DNA of 64,000 bases from Sphingomicrobium nitratireducens (GCF_026157035.1 NZ_JANJZA010000001.1:62001-126000), one strand, 5' to 3'; positions 35,392 to 46,423 are shown, counted from the first letter of the stretch. The notes: generated from the letters alone by a model not told the origin. Translations and numbers: made by a program.

Positions 35392-37353
35392 GTGGATCAG
35401 GTCGAGTCTTCCATCGAGGGACACCGAAATGGGGGAGGTGGACCGATCGAGACCAAGGCTGACACGACCGTCTGCGCCGCCCCGTTCCGGCTGGGCGACG
35501 TCCGCGTCCTGCCCGCGCGCAACCTGCTGGTCGCGGGCGAGGCGAAGGTCGTCGTCGAACCCAAGATGATGGACCTCCTCTGCGTGCTCGCCGCGCATCC
35601 GCGCGAGGTCGAGACGCGCGACGAGCTGATCCACGAAACCTGGCACGTCGATTATGGCGGCGACGAGAGCCTCAGCCGTGCCATCTCGCTCCTGCGCAAG
35701 GCCTTCCGCGATCTCGGTATCGAGGACCAGGTCATCGAGACCATTCCCCGCCGCGGCTATCGGCTGCTGGTCGATCCCGAACCCGAGGCCGATACGCCCG
35801 ACGAGCCTGCGCCCACGCTCCGCCGCGCACCGGCGACCGCGTCCGCACCGCAGCGGCGATGGTGGCCGATCGCCGTCGTCCTCGTCGTCGGTATCGTGGC
35901 CGCCGCGCTCCTCCTGCGCCCGTCACTTGTCGGCGGCATCCCCGTCACGGACGCGAGCGCGGTCGCGGTGCTGCCCTTCTCTCCCGGCAAGGGCGAGGAT
36001 GACGGGTTCGCCGACAGCCTCGCCGAGGGGGTCGTCGCCCGTCTTGCCACGCTCCCCGACCTGCGCGTTCCCGCGATGCTCTCGGGGGAGACGGTGCCCG
36101 CCACGCAGGCCGAGCTCGAACAGCTGGGCAGGCGGCTCGGCGTGTCGCATCTCCTGTCCGGTTCGGTCCGGCGGCAGGACGACCGCATTCGCGTGACCGC
36201 GCAGCTCATCTCGGTCGAGGACGGCGACCGGGTCTGGGCGCAGACCTTCGAAAATGACGACAGCGACCCCTTCGCCGCGCAGGACCGGATGGCCGAACAG
36301 ATCGTCGCCGCGATCGAGGACGTCGTCCAGGGCAGCATTGCCCGCCCGCCGGCCGACGCGGGAACCGAAAGCCGCGCGGCGTGGCGCGCCTATCGCGAGG
36401 GACGCCGGGCGCTCTCGCAGCGCGGCCCCGACCTCGCCCGGGCGATCGAGCGGTTCGAGGAAGCGGTCGCTGCCGACCCGGACTTCGCTCAAGCGCTCGC
36501 CGCGCTTGCCAGCGCGCATGCCTTTTCCGCCGCCGACCTCCACGTCCGTCCCGAGATCGCCGACAGCCGCGCCGGCTCGTTCGCGCGGCGCGCGTTGGCG
36601 ATCGACGACGGGCTGGCCGAACCGCACGCCGCGCTCGGACGGGTCGCCTGCAGCCAGGGGCGGTGGGAGGACGCGATCGCGAGCTTCGATACCGCACTCG
36701 CGCGCGATCCGGACAATGCGCTGGCGCTGACCGGCAAAGCCGAAGCGCTGCTCCACCTCGGCTATGCCCGCAAGGCGCGCGAGACTGCCGAGCGGGCGAT
36801 CCGGGCCGATCCGCGCGACGCGCTCGCCCGGCAGGTCGCCGGCCAAGCCGCGCAGGCCTCGGGCGCGCTGTCCGACGCCGACCGCGAGTTCCGCGCAGCG
36901 CAGTCGATGGGCCACGGACCCGCCGATCTCGGCCGCGCGCTGCTGCTCGCCCAGTCGGGGGAGGCGGACAAGGCGGCCAGCCTGATGGCGACCGCCTTCG
37001 TGCACGACCAGATGATCACCGAAGCGCAAGCCGAAGGCGCGGCGGCGACCTTTGCGCGGATCATGACGCGCAAGGCCGATCCGGAAAGCGCGCTGCGCCC
37101 CTACCCGGTGCTGGCCGACGACCCCGGCATCCGCGCGATGGCCTTCCTTCTCGCGGGACGGCGGCGCGAAGCTCTCGATCTTCTGCGCGAGGACCATGCC
37201 GCGCTGCCGCTCCTGTGGGCGAACCTTGACCCGGCGCTTCTTTCCAGCCCTGAATTCGAGACCTTCGCGAGCGAGACCAAGCTCGCCGATTACTGGCAAC
37301 GGCACGGCTATCCCGACCGGCTCGCGCAGGCGAGGCGCGCCGCGGCGCCTTGA
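35392..37353 (+). CDS. Membrane-bound winged-helix regulator with TPR domain (CadC/ToxR-like)
   Basis: About 650 residues: an OmpR/PhoB-type winged helix at about 25-115 (MMDLLCVLAAHPREVETRDELIHETW, then SRAISLLRKAFRD and IETIPRRGYRLL), one membrane helix at about 150-170, a FlgO-like domain (VAVLPFSPGKGEDDGFADSLAEGVVARL) and C-terminal TPR repeats. It is expected to sense something in the periplasm and bind DNA. The start is uncertain: GTG 35392 is used, TTG 35362 is in frame, and a strong GGGGGAGG stands ideally before an in-frame ATC at 35446. Divergent from the repeat-protein gene, which makes that gene a likely target. Confidence 0.85.
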   Translation: MDQVESSIEGHRNGGGGPIETKADTTVCAAPFRLGDVRVLPARNLLVAGEAKVVVEPKMMDLLCVLAAHPREVETRDELIHETWHVDYGGDESLSRAISLLRKAFRDLGIEDQVIETIPRRGYRLLVDPEPEADTPDEPAPTLRRAPATASAPQRRWWPIAVVLVVGIVAAALLLRPSLVGGIPVTDASAVAVLPFSPGKGEDDGFADSLAEGVVARLATLPDLRVPAMLSGETVPATQAELEQLGRRLGVSHLLSGSVRRQDDRIRVTAQLISVEDGDRVWAQTFENDDSDPFAAQDRMAEQIVAAIEDVVQGSIARPPADAGTESRAAWRAYREGRRALSQRGPDLARAIERFEEAVAADPDFAQALAALASAHAFSAADLHVRPEIADSRAGSFARRALAIDDGLAEPHAALGRVACSQGRWEDAIASFDTALARDPDNALALTGKAEALLHLGYARKARETAERAIRADPRDALARQVAGQAAQASGALSDADREFRAAQSMGHGPADLGRALLLAQSGEADKAASLMATAFVHDQMITEAQAEGAAATFARIMTRKADPESALRPYPVLADDPGIRAMAFLLAGRRREALDLLREDHAALPLLWANLDPALLSSPEFETFASETKLADYWQRHGYPDRLAQARRAAAP

Positions 37354-37400
37354 CGCGGGCACGCGTCGTGCCATTGCTGGGGCGAACGAAGGGGCGCCAC

Positions 37401-37925
37401 ATGATCGACTTTCTCATCGCCGACAGCGGGCTTGCCAGCGATCTCCTCGCGCGTACCGCGAGCACCGCGCGTGTGCAGGGCATCGTCCAGCTGAGCCTCG
37501 CGCCCGTCTTCCTGCTCGCCGCGATCGCCGCAGTCCTCAACGTCATGAACGCGCGGCTCATCTGGATCGTCGAGCGGGTCGAGCGGCTCGAGCGGCGCGA
37601 GGAAGAAGGGCGTCCCAGCCGCGAGGTCGAGGAACTGCCCGCGCTCCACCGCCGCCAGCACTTCGCGCAGGTCGCGATCAACCTTGCGACTGCGGGCGCG
37701 TTGTGCATCTGCGTCGTCGTCGCGCTTCTGTTCGTGTCCGCCTTCATCAAGCCGGCCATCGGAACGTGGGTCGCCATCCTGTGGATCGGAGCGATGACCC
37801 TGGTGTTCGGCTCGCTTTTCTTCTTCCTGCGCGAGACCCAACTCGCCACCAGTTCGATCCGCGAGCGCCGCAAATTGTCGCGCGAGATCCGCGAACGCGA
37901 AGACGAGGTCGCCGCGGAAGACTGA
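37401..37925 (+). CDS. DUF2721 family membrane protein
   Basis: 174 residues with three helices (about 30-50, 100-125 and 130-150) and the DUF2721 pattern TARVQGIVQLSLAPVFLLAAIAAVLNVMNARL near the start. The loop between helices 1 and 2 is rich in Arg/Glu. Function unknown. The ATG at 37401 has AAGGGG upstream. It follows the winged-helix regulator on the same strand after 47 bases. Confidence 0.85.
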   Translation: MIDFLIADSGLASDLLARTASTARVQGIVQLSLAPVFLLAAIAAVLNVMNARLIWIVERVERLERREEEGRPSREVEELPALHRRQHFAQVAINLATAGALCICVVVALLFVSAFIKPAIGTWVAILWIGAMTLVFGSLFFFLRETQLATSSIRERRKLSREIREREDEVAAED

Positions 37926-38019
37926 CCCGCCAGCCGAGGTGCGGTCCCGGGCCCTCCCGGCCTGTGCTATGCTGGAACGTGCCGATCGCCTGTTCCGCGT
38001 TCAGACCGGGAGACCGACC

Positions 38020-38502
38020 ATGGACTTGATCATCTGCGCCCTGCTCTGGTTCGCAGCCATCTCCGCCGGGATCATGGCGGGCGTCTATTTCACCTTTTCG
38101 GTGTTCGTGATGCGCTCGCTCGATGCGCTGGACGGCACGAGAGGCATGGCCGCGATGCAGTCGATCAACCGCGTCATCCTGAAATCCGCCTTCCTGCCGC
38201 TTTTCTTCCTGAGCAGCCTCGCCTGTGCCGCGCTGGTCGTCGTCGCCCTGCTCGATCTTTCCGCGACCGGGGCCACGGAGATGCTGGCGGGCGCCGCGAT
38301 CTATGTGGTGGGTATGTTCATCGTCACGGCAGCGGGGAACGTCCCGCTCAACAACCGGCTGGAGGCGACCGACGCGAGCGGCACCGACGCGCCGGCCATG
38401 TGGTCCCACTACATGAGCAAGTGGACCGCGCTCAATCACATTCGGACGATTGCCTGCACCGCCAGCGCCGCGCTGCTCACCCTGGCACTGATCGCGCGCT
38501 AG
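38020..38502 (+). CDS. DUF1772 family membrane protein (anthrone oxygenase-like)
   Basis: 160 residues with four helices. The conserved features ISAGIMAGVYFTFSVFVMRSL and GNVPLNNRLEA are those of DUF1772, a family that includes fungal anthrone oxygenases but is uncharacterised in most bacteria. The ATG at 38020 starts the first helix. It is convergent with the dehalogenase-like gene and overlaps it by four bases. Confidence 0.85.
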   Translation: MDLIICALLWFAAISAGIMAGVYFTFSVFVMRSLDALDGTRGMAAMQSINRVILKSAFLPLFFLSSLACAALVVVALLDLSATGATEMLAGAAIYVVGMFIVTAAGNVPLNNRLEATDASGTDAPAMWSHYMSKWTALNHIRTIACTASAALLTLALIAR

Positions 38503-39404
38503 ACGCCCGCGAGCTTCCTGAGCGCGTCGACGAACACCTCCGGCACGTCCTCCTGGCAGAAATGCCCGCCGCCCTCGACGATGCGGTGCGGCTGCCCCGC
38601 GGCTCCCGGTACCGCTTTGCGGAAATACGCGTCTCCGCCCCTCGTGATCGGATCCTGGTCGGTGAACAGGGTCAGGAACGGCCTGTCGAACCGCGCCAGC
38701 CCCTTCCACGCTTTGAGATTATCGATCGCGCCGGGGTCGTCCTCGGCGATCGGGACCAGCTGCGGGAAGGCGCGCGCGCCTGCCTTGTGCGCCTCGTCCG
38801 GGAAGGGCGCGTCGTAGGCTGCGACCTCTGCGTCCGACAAATCGCGCACGCTCGCGCGCTGGAGCAACGGGCCGATGCGGAAGTCGGGGCTGGTCCGCGC
38901 GAATTCGCGCCACGCGAGGAACGCGTCGGACGGCTTCTTTCCCTTGCCGATCGGCAGGAAGGTGTTCGACGCCACCACGAAGGCGAACCGTGCAGGATCG
39001 AGCCCCACGAGCCTGAGCCCCAACAACCCGCCCCAGTCCTGGCAGAACAGCCCGATGTCGCGCAGCGCCAGCGCATCGAGAAACTGCCGCAGCCAGTCGG
39101 CGTGGCGCGCATAGCTGTAGAAGGCGATGTCGCCCGGCTTGTCCGACTTGCCGAAGCCGAGAAGGTCGGGCGCGACCACGCGGCATCCCGCCTCGGCAAG
39201 CGGCGGGATCATGTGGCGATAGAGGTAGGACCAGCTCGGCTCGCCATGAAGCAGCAGCACGACAGGCCCGTCCCGCGGTCCCTCGTCGACATAATGCTGG
39301 CGCGCGCTACGCCCCTCGCCGACGTCGATGTCGAGATAGTGCGGCGCGAACGGATAGTCGGGCAGTCCCTCGAATCGCTCCTCGGGGGTACGCAGGATCT
39401 CCAT
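38499..39404 (-). CDS. Haloalkane dehalogenase-like hydrolase (HLD-I type)
   Basis: 301 residues. The oxyanion loop is LLHGEPSWSYLYR. The nucleophile elbow is FCQDWGG with Asp123 and Trp124, which in this family form the nucleophile and one halide-stabilising residue. Probable acid DQDP (about 251) and base His281 in GGGHFCQED. The Asp in place of Ser at the elbow and the neighbouring Trp support a true dehalogenase of the DhlA/DmbC branch rather than an epoxide hydrolase (which has the same Asp but other halide residues). Substrate unknown. Confidence 0.85.
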   Translation of the reverse strand: MEILRTPEERFEGLPDYPFAPHYLDIDVGEGRSARQHYVDEGPRDGPVVLLLHGEPSWSYLYRHMIPPLAEAGCRVVAPDLLGFGKSDKPGDIAFYSYARHADWLRQFLDALALRDIGLFCQDWGGLLGLRLVGLDPARFAFVVASNTFLPIGKGKKPSDAFLAWREFARTSPDFRIGPLLQRASVRDLSDAEVAAYDAPFPDEAHKAGARAFPQLVPIAEDDPGAIDNLKAWKGLARFDRPFLTLFTDQDPITRGGDAYFRKAVPGAAGQPHRIVEGGGHFCQEDVPEVFVDALRKLAGV

Positions 39405-39499
39405 CGTCCACTCCTTCTCGCCGTGCGATGTGCAATCGCCGTTCCCAATCGCCGTACGACTGGTCTAGGCAGGCATAGCAATCAGCGAAGGATAGCAAC

Positions 39500-40798
39500 A
39501 TGGCCCTTGCCCCCGACGTCGCCACCAGCACCGATCCGCAGCCGATCGGGGAAGAAAAGGCGCCGGTCGACGCGCCGGGTCTCAACTATTTCGTCTTCGC
39601 GCTGTTCTTCATCTTCGGCGGCATCACCAGCCTCAACGACGTGCTGATCCCCAAGCTGAAGGAGCTGTTCACGCTCAACTACACGCAGGCCGCCGCGATC
39701 CAGTTCTGCTTTTTCACCGCCTATCTCCTGATCGGCATCCCGGGCGCGAAGCTGGTCAAGAAAATCGGCTACATGCGCGGCGCGGTCGCGGGGCTGCTGA
39801 CCATGATGGTCGGCTGCCTCCTATTCATCCCCGCCTCGCAGACCGCGACCTACGGAATCTTCCTGTTCGCGCTATTCGTGCTGGCGAGCGGGGTGGTCAT
39901 CGTCCAGGTCGTCGCCAACCCGTTGATCAGCCTGCTCGGCCCACCGAGCACCGCGCACAGCCGCCTGACCTTCGCGCAGGCGTTCAACTCGCTCGGCACG
40001 ACCGTCTTCCCGATCGTCGGCTCGATCCTCATTCTCGGCAGTCTCGCCAGCGTCTCGGCAAGCGAATTGCAGGGCGCCGAACTGACCGCCTACCGCCAGG
40101 CCGAAACCGAAGCGATCTGGCAGGGCTATCTCGGCCTCGCGGTCGCCATCGCCTTGGTCGCCGCCGCCGTATTCGCCTTCCGCAACCGCCTGAAAGGCGA
40201 GCAGCACGAGCCGTCGAGCGGCATTGCCGGCTTCGACCTGCTGCGCCGCACTCGCTTCGGCTACGGCGCGCTGTGTATCTTCCTCTACGTCGGCGCGGAG
40301 GTCGCGATCGGCTCCTTCCTCGTCAACTATCTCGGGCAGGAGCGCACGCTCGGCCTCGCCGAACAGGATGCGGGCAAATTGCTCGGCATCTATTGGGGCG
40401 GCGCGATGGTCGGCCGCTTCATCGGTTCGGGCCTCCTGCGCATGTTCAGCCCGGGCAAGATCCTCGCCTTCAACGCGGCAGGCGCGATCCTCCTCATCCT
40501 GGTCAGCGCAAGCACGACCGGTGCGATCGCGGGCTACAGCCTGCTTGCCGTCGGCCTGATGAACTCGATCATGTTCCCGACCATCTTCTCACTCGCCTGC
40601 GAGAAACTGGGCGCGCGCGCGGCGGACGGGTCGGGCATCATTAACATCGCCATCTTCGGCGGCGCGGTCATTCCGGTGCTGTTCGGGATCGTCGCGGACG
40701 TCACCGGCAGCCTCGCCACCGCGCTGATGCTGCCCGCGCTCTGCTACGCGGTGATCGCGGGCTTCGGCGTCTACGCGCGGCGCCCGGCAGTCGCCTGA
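39500..40798 (+). CDS. Sugar MFS transporter, FucP/GluP family
   Basis: 432 residues, 12 helices. Typical signs are LNYFVFALFFIFGGITSLNDVLIPKLKELF, AYLLIGIPGAKLVKKIGY and VANPLISLLGPPSTAHSRLTFAQAFNSLGTT, the block that defines the FucP-type proton symporters (glucose/galactose, fucose). A C-terminal half begins with CIFLYVGAEVAIGSFLVNYL. Specificity cannot be called. It is divergent from the dehalogenase gene and unrelated to the shikimate genes that follow. Confidence 0.92.
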   Translation: MALAPDVATSTDPQPIGEEKAPVDAPGLNYFVFALFFIFGGITSLNDVLIPKLKELFTLNYTQAAAIQFCFFTAYLLIGIPGAKLVKKIGYMRGAVAGLLTMMVGCLLFIPASQTATYGIFLFALFVLASGVVIVQVVANPLISLLGPPSTAHSRLTFAQAFNSLGTTVFPIVGSILILGSLASVSASELQGAELTAYRQAETEAIWQGYLGLAVAIALVAAAVFAFRNRLKGEQHEPSSGIAGFDLLRRTRFGYGALCIFLYVGAEVAIGSFLVNYLGQERTLGLAEQDAGKLLGIYWGGAMVGRFIGSGLLRMFSPGKILAFNAAGAILLILVSASTTGAIAGYSLLAVGLMNSIMFPTIFSLACEKLGARAADGSGIINIAIFGGAVIPVLFGIVADVTGSLATALMLPALCYAVIAGFGVYARRPAVA

Positions 40799-40837
40799 CC
40801 GTCGCCAAGGCCGCGCAAAGGCGCTAGGGCACGCTCG

Positions 40838-42034
40838 ATGAAGACGCTTGCCGCCAACGACGCCGAGACGCGCTGGAGCCCGTCCTCGTGGCGTACGCAC
40901 CGCGCGGACCAGCAGCCGGCCTATACCGATGACGATGCGCTCGCTTCGGTCGAGGCGCGGCTCGCCGCCGCCGCTGCGATCGTCGATCCCGCCGAGTGCG
41001 CGGCGCTTCGCGAGGCCATGGCCGAGGTCGCGCGCGGCGAGGCGTTCCTGCTCCAGGGCGGCGACTGCGCCGAGAATTTCGACGACGCGATCGCCGAGCG
41101 TGTCGCCAGCCTGTCTGCCCTGTTCGACCGGATGGACGCCGCCATCGCACCATCGCTCGACGTCCCGCTGGTCCATGTCGCGCGCATCGGCGGCCAGTTC
41201 GCCAAGCCCCGCTCGGCCCCGATCGAGAAACGCGGCAGCGTCGAGCTGCCCGCCTATCGCGGCGACATCATCAACGGGTTCGGCTTTTCCGCGCACGACC
41301 GCCGACCCGACCCCGAGCGGATGATGCGCGCGCACCTCCAGTCGGTCGGCACCGCCGCCACGCTGGCCGCCGCGCGCGCCGGGCGCGATCCCGTCTTTAC
41401 CAGCCATGAAGGTCTCCTGCTTCCCTACGAGGAAGCGCTCACCCGCCGCGACGAGGCCGGGCGCTGGTGGGCGACCTCGGGCCATATGCTGTGGCTCGGC
41501 TATCGCACCAACGCGCTCGACGGCGCGCATGTCGACTATCTGTCGGGCATCGAGAATGTCGTCGGCATCAAGTGCGGCCCGGGTCTCGAACCCGACCAAC
41601 TCCTCGCGCTCGCCGAGAAGCTCGATCCCGCCAACCGCGCGGGCAAGCTCGTCTTCATCGCCCGCTTCGGCGCCAGCCAGGTCCGCGAGCAACTGCCCGC
41701 CCTGATGCGCGCCACCAAGGCGGCCGGGCTCAAGGGCGCGTGGACGGTCGACCCGATGCACGGCAACACCGAGAAAGCGGGCGAGCGCAAGCTGCGCCGC
41801 TACGCCGCCATCGTGTCGGAAATCGCCAGCTTCATCGCCATCGCGCGCGCCGAGGGCATCCATGCCGGCGGCCTCCACCTTGAAATGAGCGCCGAGGACG
41901 TCACCGAGTGCCTCGGCGGCGGCGGGCCCGAGACGGTCGAGGAAATGGGCCGCGCCTACCGCACCAGCTGCGATCCGCGGTTGAACGCCCGCCAGGCCGT
42001 CGCGCTCGCCGAAACCGTCGCGGCCCTGCTGTGA
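40838..42034 (+). CDS. Class II 3-deoxy-7-phosphoheptulonate synthase (DAHP synthase)
   Basis: First enzyme of the shikimate pathway: PEP plus erythrose 4-phosphate to DAHP. 398 residues. Class II motifs include WSPSSWR, LLQGGDCAENF with the metal Cys, HVARIGGQFAKPRS, FTSHEGLLLPYEEAL and VDPMHGNT, CDPRLN. It is shorter than the roughly 460 residues of plant or mycobacterial class II enzymes, lacking extra N-terminal helices. Its stop overlaps the GTG of aroA, so three pathway enzymes are translated as one unit. Confidence 0.95.
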   Translation: MKTLAANDAETRWSPSSWRTHRADQQPAYTDDDALASVEARLAAAAAIVDPAECAALREAMAEVARGEAFLLQGGDCAENFDDAIAERVASLSALFDRMDAAIAPSLDVPLVHVARIGGQFAKPRSAPIEKRGSVELPAYRGDIINGFGFSAHDRRPDPERMMRAHLQSVGTAATLAAARAGRDPVFTSHEGLLLPYEEALTRRDEAGRWWATSGHMLWLGYRTNALDGAHVDYLSGIENVVGIKCGPGLEPDQLLALAEKLDPANRAGKLVFIARFGASQVREQLPALMRATKAAGLKGAWTVDPMHGNTEKAGERKLRRYAAIVSEIASFIAIARAEGIHAGGLHLEMSAEDVTECLGGGGPETVEEMGRAYRTSCDPRLNARQAVALAETVAALL

Positions 42035-43335
42035 GCCGCCTCGTCGCCTCGCCCTCGCCTGGGTTCGGCGGCACCGCCACGCTGCCCGGCGACAAGTCGG
42101 TCAGCCACCGCGCGCTGATCCTTGCCGCCATGGCCGAAGGCGAAAGCCGCCTCACCGGCCTCGCCGACAATGAAGACGTCGCGCGGACCCGCGCCGCGGT
42201 CGAAGCGTTGGGCGCGAATATCGTCGAGGACGGTGACGCGCTGCAAGTCACGGGCCGTGTCTGGACCTCGCCCGACGCGCCCATCGACTGCGGCAATAGC
42301 GGCACCACCGCGCGCCTCCTGATGGGCGCCTGCGCCGGGGTCGACGGCCTTGCCGCCACGCTGACCGGCGACGCCTCGCTGTCGGCGCGTCCGATGAAGC
42401 GGGTGACCGAGCCCCTGTCGCGCATGGGCGCGCGTTTCGAGGGCGGCGACACGCTCCCGATCACCGTCCACGGCGCGCGGCTTGGCGGGATCGACCATGA
42501 AGGCCGCATTCCGTCCGCGCAGGTCAAGTCGGCGATCCTCCTCGCAGGACTGCGCAGCGGCGGCCCGGTGCGCGTGGTCGAACCTTTTTCGAGCCGCGAT
42601 CATACCGAGGTGATGCTCGCCCAGTTCGGGGTCGAGGGCGCAATCGAGGAAGTAGTCAAAGGCATGGCGGTCTCGCTCGGTGAACGGCGCTCGCTGACCC
42701 CGACCGACATTACCATCCCCGGCGATCCCAGCAGCGCGGCCTTCCTTTGGGCGGCGGCTGCCGTCGTCGAAGGAGGCGAGGTCACCACGCCGGGCATCTG
42801 CGTCAACGCGACCCGCACCGGCTTCCTCGAGGCATTGGACGCGATGGGCGCCGACGTGCGGCTCGACAACGAGCGACTGCAGTCGGGCGAACCGGTTGCC
42901 GACGTGACCGTGCGACACCGCCGCCTGACCCCGATCGAATGGGGCCCCGACCATGTCGCCGCGACCATCGACGAGCTCCCGCTGCTCGCCATCTGCGCCG
43001 CTTTCGCCGAGGGCGAGACCCTGCTCGAAGGCCTCGGCGAACTGCGCGTCAAGGAAAGCGACCGGCTCGGCGCGGTCGCCGCAGGCCTCGCCGCCAACGG
43101 CGTCAGCGTGTTTCCCACCGGCGATGCCTTGCGCATCCTCGGGCGGCATCGCGTGCGCGGCGGCGGCACGGTCGCGACCGCGGGCGACCACCGCATCGCG
43201 ATGGGTTTCCTCGTCCTGGGCCTGGCCGCCGACAACCCCGTCACCATCGACGACGGCAGCGGTATCGCGACCAGCTTTCCGGCCTTCGTCGAGACGATGC
43301 GCGCGCTCGGCGCCACCATCGAGGAGCCCGCATGA
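42031..43335 (+). CDS. aroA: 3-phosphoshikimate 1-carboxyvinyltransferase (EPSP synthase)
   Basis: Makes EPSP from shikimate 3-phosphate and PEP. 434 residues. Substrate-binding blocks are [14 protein letters not shown] at the start, [12 protein letters not shown] near 88, [13 protein letters not shown] near 118 and [27 protein letters not shown] later. The glyphosate-relevant Gly and Thr region is of the GNSGTT type. GTG start inside the previous stop (GTGA); the aroC ATG overlaps its stop (ATGA). Confidence 0.97.
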   Translation: MSRLVASPSPGFGGTATLPGDKSVSHRALILAAMAEGESRLTGLADNEDVARTRAAVEALGANIVEDGDALQVTGRVWTSPDAPIDCGNSGTTARLLMGACAGVDGLAATLTGDASLSARPMKRVTEPLSRMGARFEGGDTLPITVHGARLGGIDHEGRIPSAQVKSAILLAGLRSGGPVRVVEPFSSRDHTEVMLAQFGVEGAIEEVVKGMAVSLGERRSLTPTDITIPGDPSSAAFLWAAAAVVEGGEVTTPGICVNATRTGFLEALDAMGADVRLDNERLQSGEPVADVTVRHRRLTPIEWGPDHVAATIDELPLLAICAAFAEGETLLEGLGELRVKESDRLGAVAAGLAANGVSVFPTGDALRILGRHRVRGGGTVATAGDHRIAMGFLVLGLAADNPVTIDDGSGIATSFPAFVETMRALGATIEEPA

Positions 43336-44333
43336 GCGTCAACAGTTTCGGCCACCTGTTCCGCCTGTCGACCTGGGGCGAGAGCCACGGTCCCGCCATC
43401 GGCTGCATGATCGACGGCTGCCCCCCGGGGCTCGCCCTCGACGAGGCGCACGTCCAGCGCTTCCTCGACGCGCGCCGCCCGGGCACCGGCCCCAACGTCT
43501 CGCCGCGCCAGGAGCCCGACACGGTCCGCATCTTCTCCGGGGTCTACGAGGGCCGCACCACCGGCACGCCGATCGCGATGACGATCGACAATGTCGATGC
43601 GCGGCCGAAGGATTATCCGGAAGACGCGCCCTACCGCCCGGGCCATGCCGACCAAGCTTACGATGCCAAATACGGCCACCGCGACCCGCGCGGCGGCGGT
43701 CGTGCCTCGGCGCGCGAGACCGCGATGCGCGTGTCCGGCGGCGCGGTCGCGCGGCTCGTCATCCCCGAGGTCACGATCGAGGCGCGCCTCGTCGAGATGG
43801 GCGGTGAGACCGACGCATCACGCTGGGACACGATGCTCGACGACGCGCGCCGCGAGGGCGACAGCCTGGGCGGCATCGTCGAATGCGCCGCGACCGGCGT
43901 GCCGGCCGGCTGGGGCGCGCCCGTCTATGCTAAGCTCGATGCCGCGCTCGCCGGCGCGATGCTCTCCATCCCCGCGACCAAGGGCGTCGAGATCGGCGCG
44001 GGCTTCGCCGCCGCGCGGATGAAGGGCAGCGACGCGCGCGACGCGATGACCCCGGGCTCGAACGGCATAGAATTTGCCAGCAACCATGCAGGCGGCACGG
44101 CGGGCGGCATCTCGACCGGCCAGCCGCTTATCGTCCGCGTCGCCTTCAAGCCGACCAGTTCGATCCGTTCGCCCGTCGCCTCGGTCACCCCCGATGGCAA
44201 GGCAGCGGAGGCGTCGACGAGTGGCCGGCACGACCCGTGCGTTGCGCTACGCGGTGCGCCAGTGGTCGAGGCGATGATGGCGCTGGTGCTGGCCGACCAG
44301 AAACTGCTTCACCGCGCCCAGACCGGGAGATGA
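43332..44333 (+). CDS. aroC: Chorismate synthase
   Basis: Final step to chorismate, FMN-dependent. 333 residues, slightly shorter than E. coli AroC. The three signatures are present: [39 protein letters not shown] and [18 protein letters not shown]. Coupled to aroA by an ATGA overlap and followed after one base by a small gene. The order class II DAHP synthase-aroA-aroC is compact and informative: this locus takes carbon from primary metabolism to chorismate except for the central steps. Confidence 0.97.
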   Translation: MSVNSFGHLFRLSTWGESHGPAIGCMIDGCPPGLALDEAHVQRFLDARRPGTGPNVSPRQEPDTVRIFSGVYEGRTTGTPIAMTIDNVDARPKDYPEDAPYRPGHADQAYDAKYGHRDPRGGGRASARETAMRVSGGAVARLVIPEVTIEARLVEMGGETDASRWDTMLDDARREGDSLGGIVECAATGVPAGWGAPVYAKLDAALAGAMLSIPATKGVEIGAGFAAARMKGSDARDAMTPGSNGIEFASNHAGGTAGGISTGQPLIVRVAFKPTSSIRSPVASVTPDGKAAEASTSGRHDPCVALRGAPVVEAMMALVLADQKLLHRAQTGR

Positions 44334-44334
44334 G

Positions 44335-44790
44335 ATGCTGTTGACGTTGATGGCCCTGTTGGCCGCCGAACCCGATGCCGAGGCGCTCGCACTCGGCCGC
44401 GAACTTTCCGAACTGTCCACCCTCGGCACGATGATGCCGATCATGGAAATGGCCGAGACCGAGGCGCTGGTCGCCGAGCATCCAGAGCTTGACGACGCCG
44501 AACGCGCCGAACTGCGCGCAGTCGCGCACGAGACGTATCTCGCCAACCGAGACGCCATGCTCGACGCGGACGCGCGCGCCCATGCCGAGATCCTCTCGAA
44601 GGACGACATGCGCGTTCTCGTCACCTTCGCGAGGACCGGCCCCGCGATGCGGTTGCGTGCGGCCAGCGGCTCGATCGCCGCGCGCACGATGGAGATCGCA
44701 GGCGAGATCGATTTCAAGCAGGCAGTGCGCGCCGAATATTGCGTGCGCAGTGGCAAGCTGTGCGAGGAAGCGCCCGCGCCCGCTCAGTGA
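44335..44790 (+). CDS. Small helical protein, DUF2059-like
   Basis: 151 residues, nearly all helix, with a short hydrophobic start that may be a weak signal. The pattern (repeated Ala/Glu-rich helices, RAEYCVRSGKLCEEA at the end) resembles DUF2059 proteins but the match is loose. It begins one base after the aroC stop, so it belongs to the shikimate operon by position only. Convergent with paaD, overlapping it by seven bases. Confidence 0.55.
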   Translation: MLLTLMALLAAEPDAEALALGRELSELSTLGTMMPIMEMAETEALVAEHPELDDAERAELRAVAHETYLANRDAMLDADARAHAEILSKDDMRVLVTFARTGPAMRLRAASGSIAARTMEIAGEIDFKQAVRAEYCVRSGKLCEEAPAPAQ

Positions 44791-45220
44791 CACTTGAAGC
44801 GGTCGAACGGTTCGAGGCAGGCATTGCACTGCCACTGCGCCTTGCACGGCGTTGAACCGAAACGGCTAATTTCCTTTGTATCCAAAGAACCACATCGTGG
44901 GCACTCGACATCCCTGGCCGGGTCGGGCGGAGCGATGCCGTAGGCCTTGAGCTTGGCCTTGCCTTCCTCGCTGATCATGTCGGTCGACCAGGGCGGGAAC
45001 AGCCGCGTGTCGATGACGACATCGCGATAGCCCGCCGCATCGAGCGCGGCGCGGATCGACTGCTCGATCGCCACCGTCGCGGGGCAGCCGGAATAGGTCG
45101 GCGTGATTACCACCACGCCTTCTTCGATCCCGCGCACGATACCCAGGTCGAGCACCGAGACCACCGGGATCTCGGGGTCCGGCACCTCGGCCAGCACCTT
45201 GAGGATGCCGGCCTCGTCCA

Positions 45221-45221
<1 letters not shown>
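44784..45221 (-). CDS. paaD: 1,2-phenylacetyl-CoA epoxidase maturation protein PaaD
   Basis: 145 residues. The N-terminal MIP18/DUF59 domain (LAEVPDPEIPVVSVLDLGIVRGI, TPTYSGCPAT) and a C-terminal zinc-ribbon (CPRCGSLDTKEISRFGST, CKAQWQCNACLEPFDRFKC) are the standard PaaD arrangement. PaaD is thought to help insert the iron cofactor of the PaaABCE epoxidase. It overlaps the thiolase stop by one base (TGATG). The other paa genes are not in the window, which is odd for PaaD. Confidence 0.92.
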
Positions 45222-46423
<1,202 letters not shown>

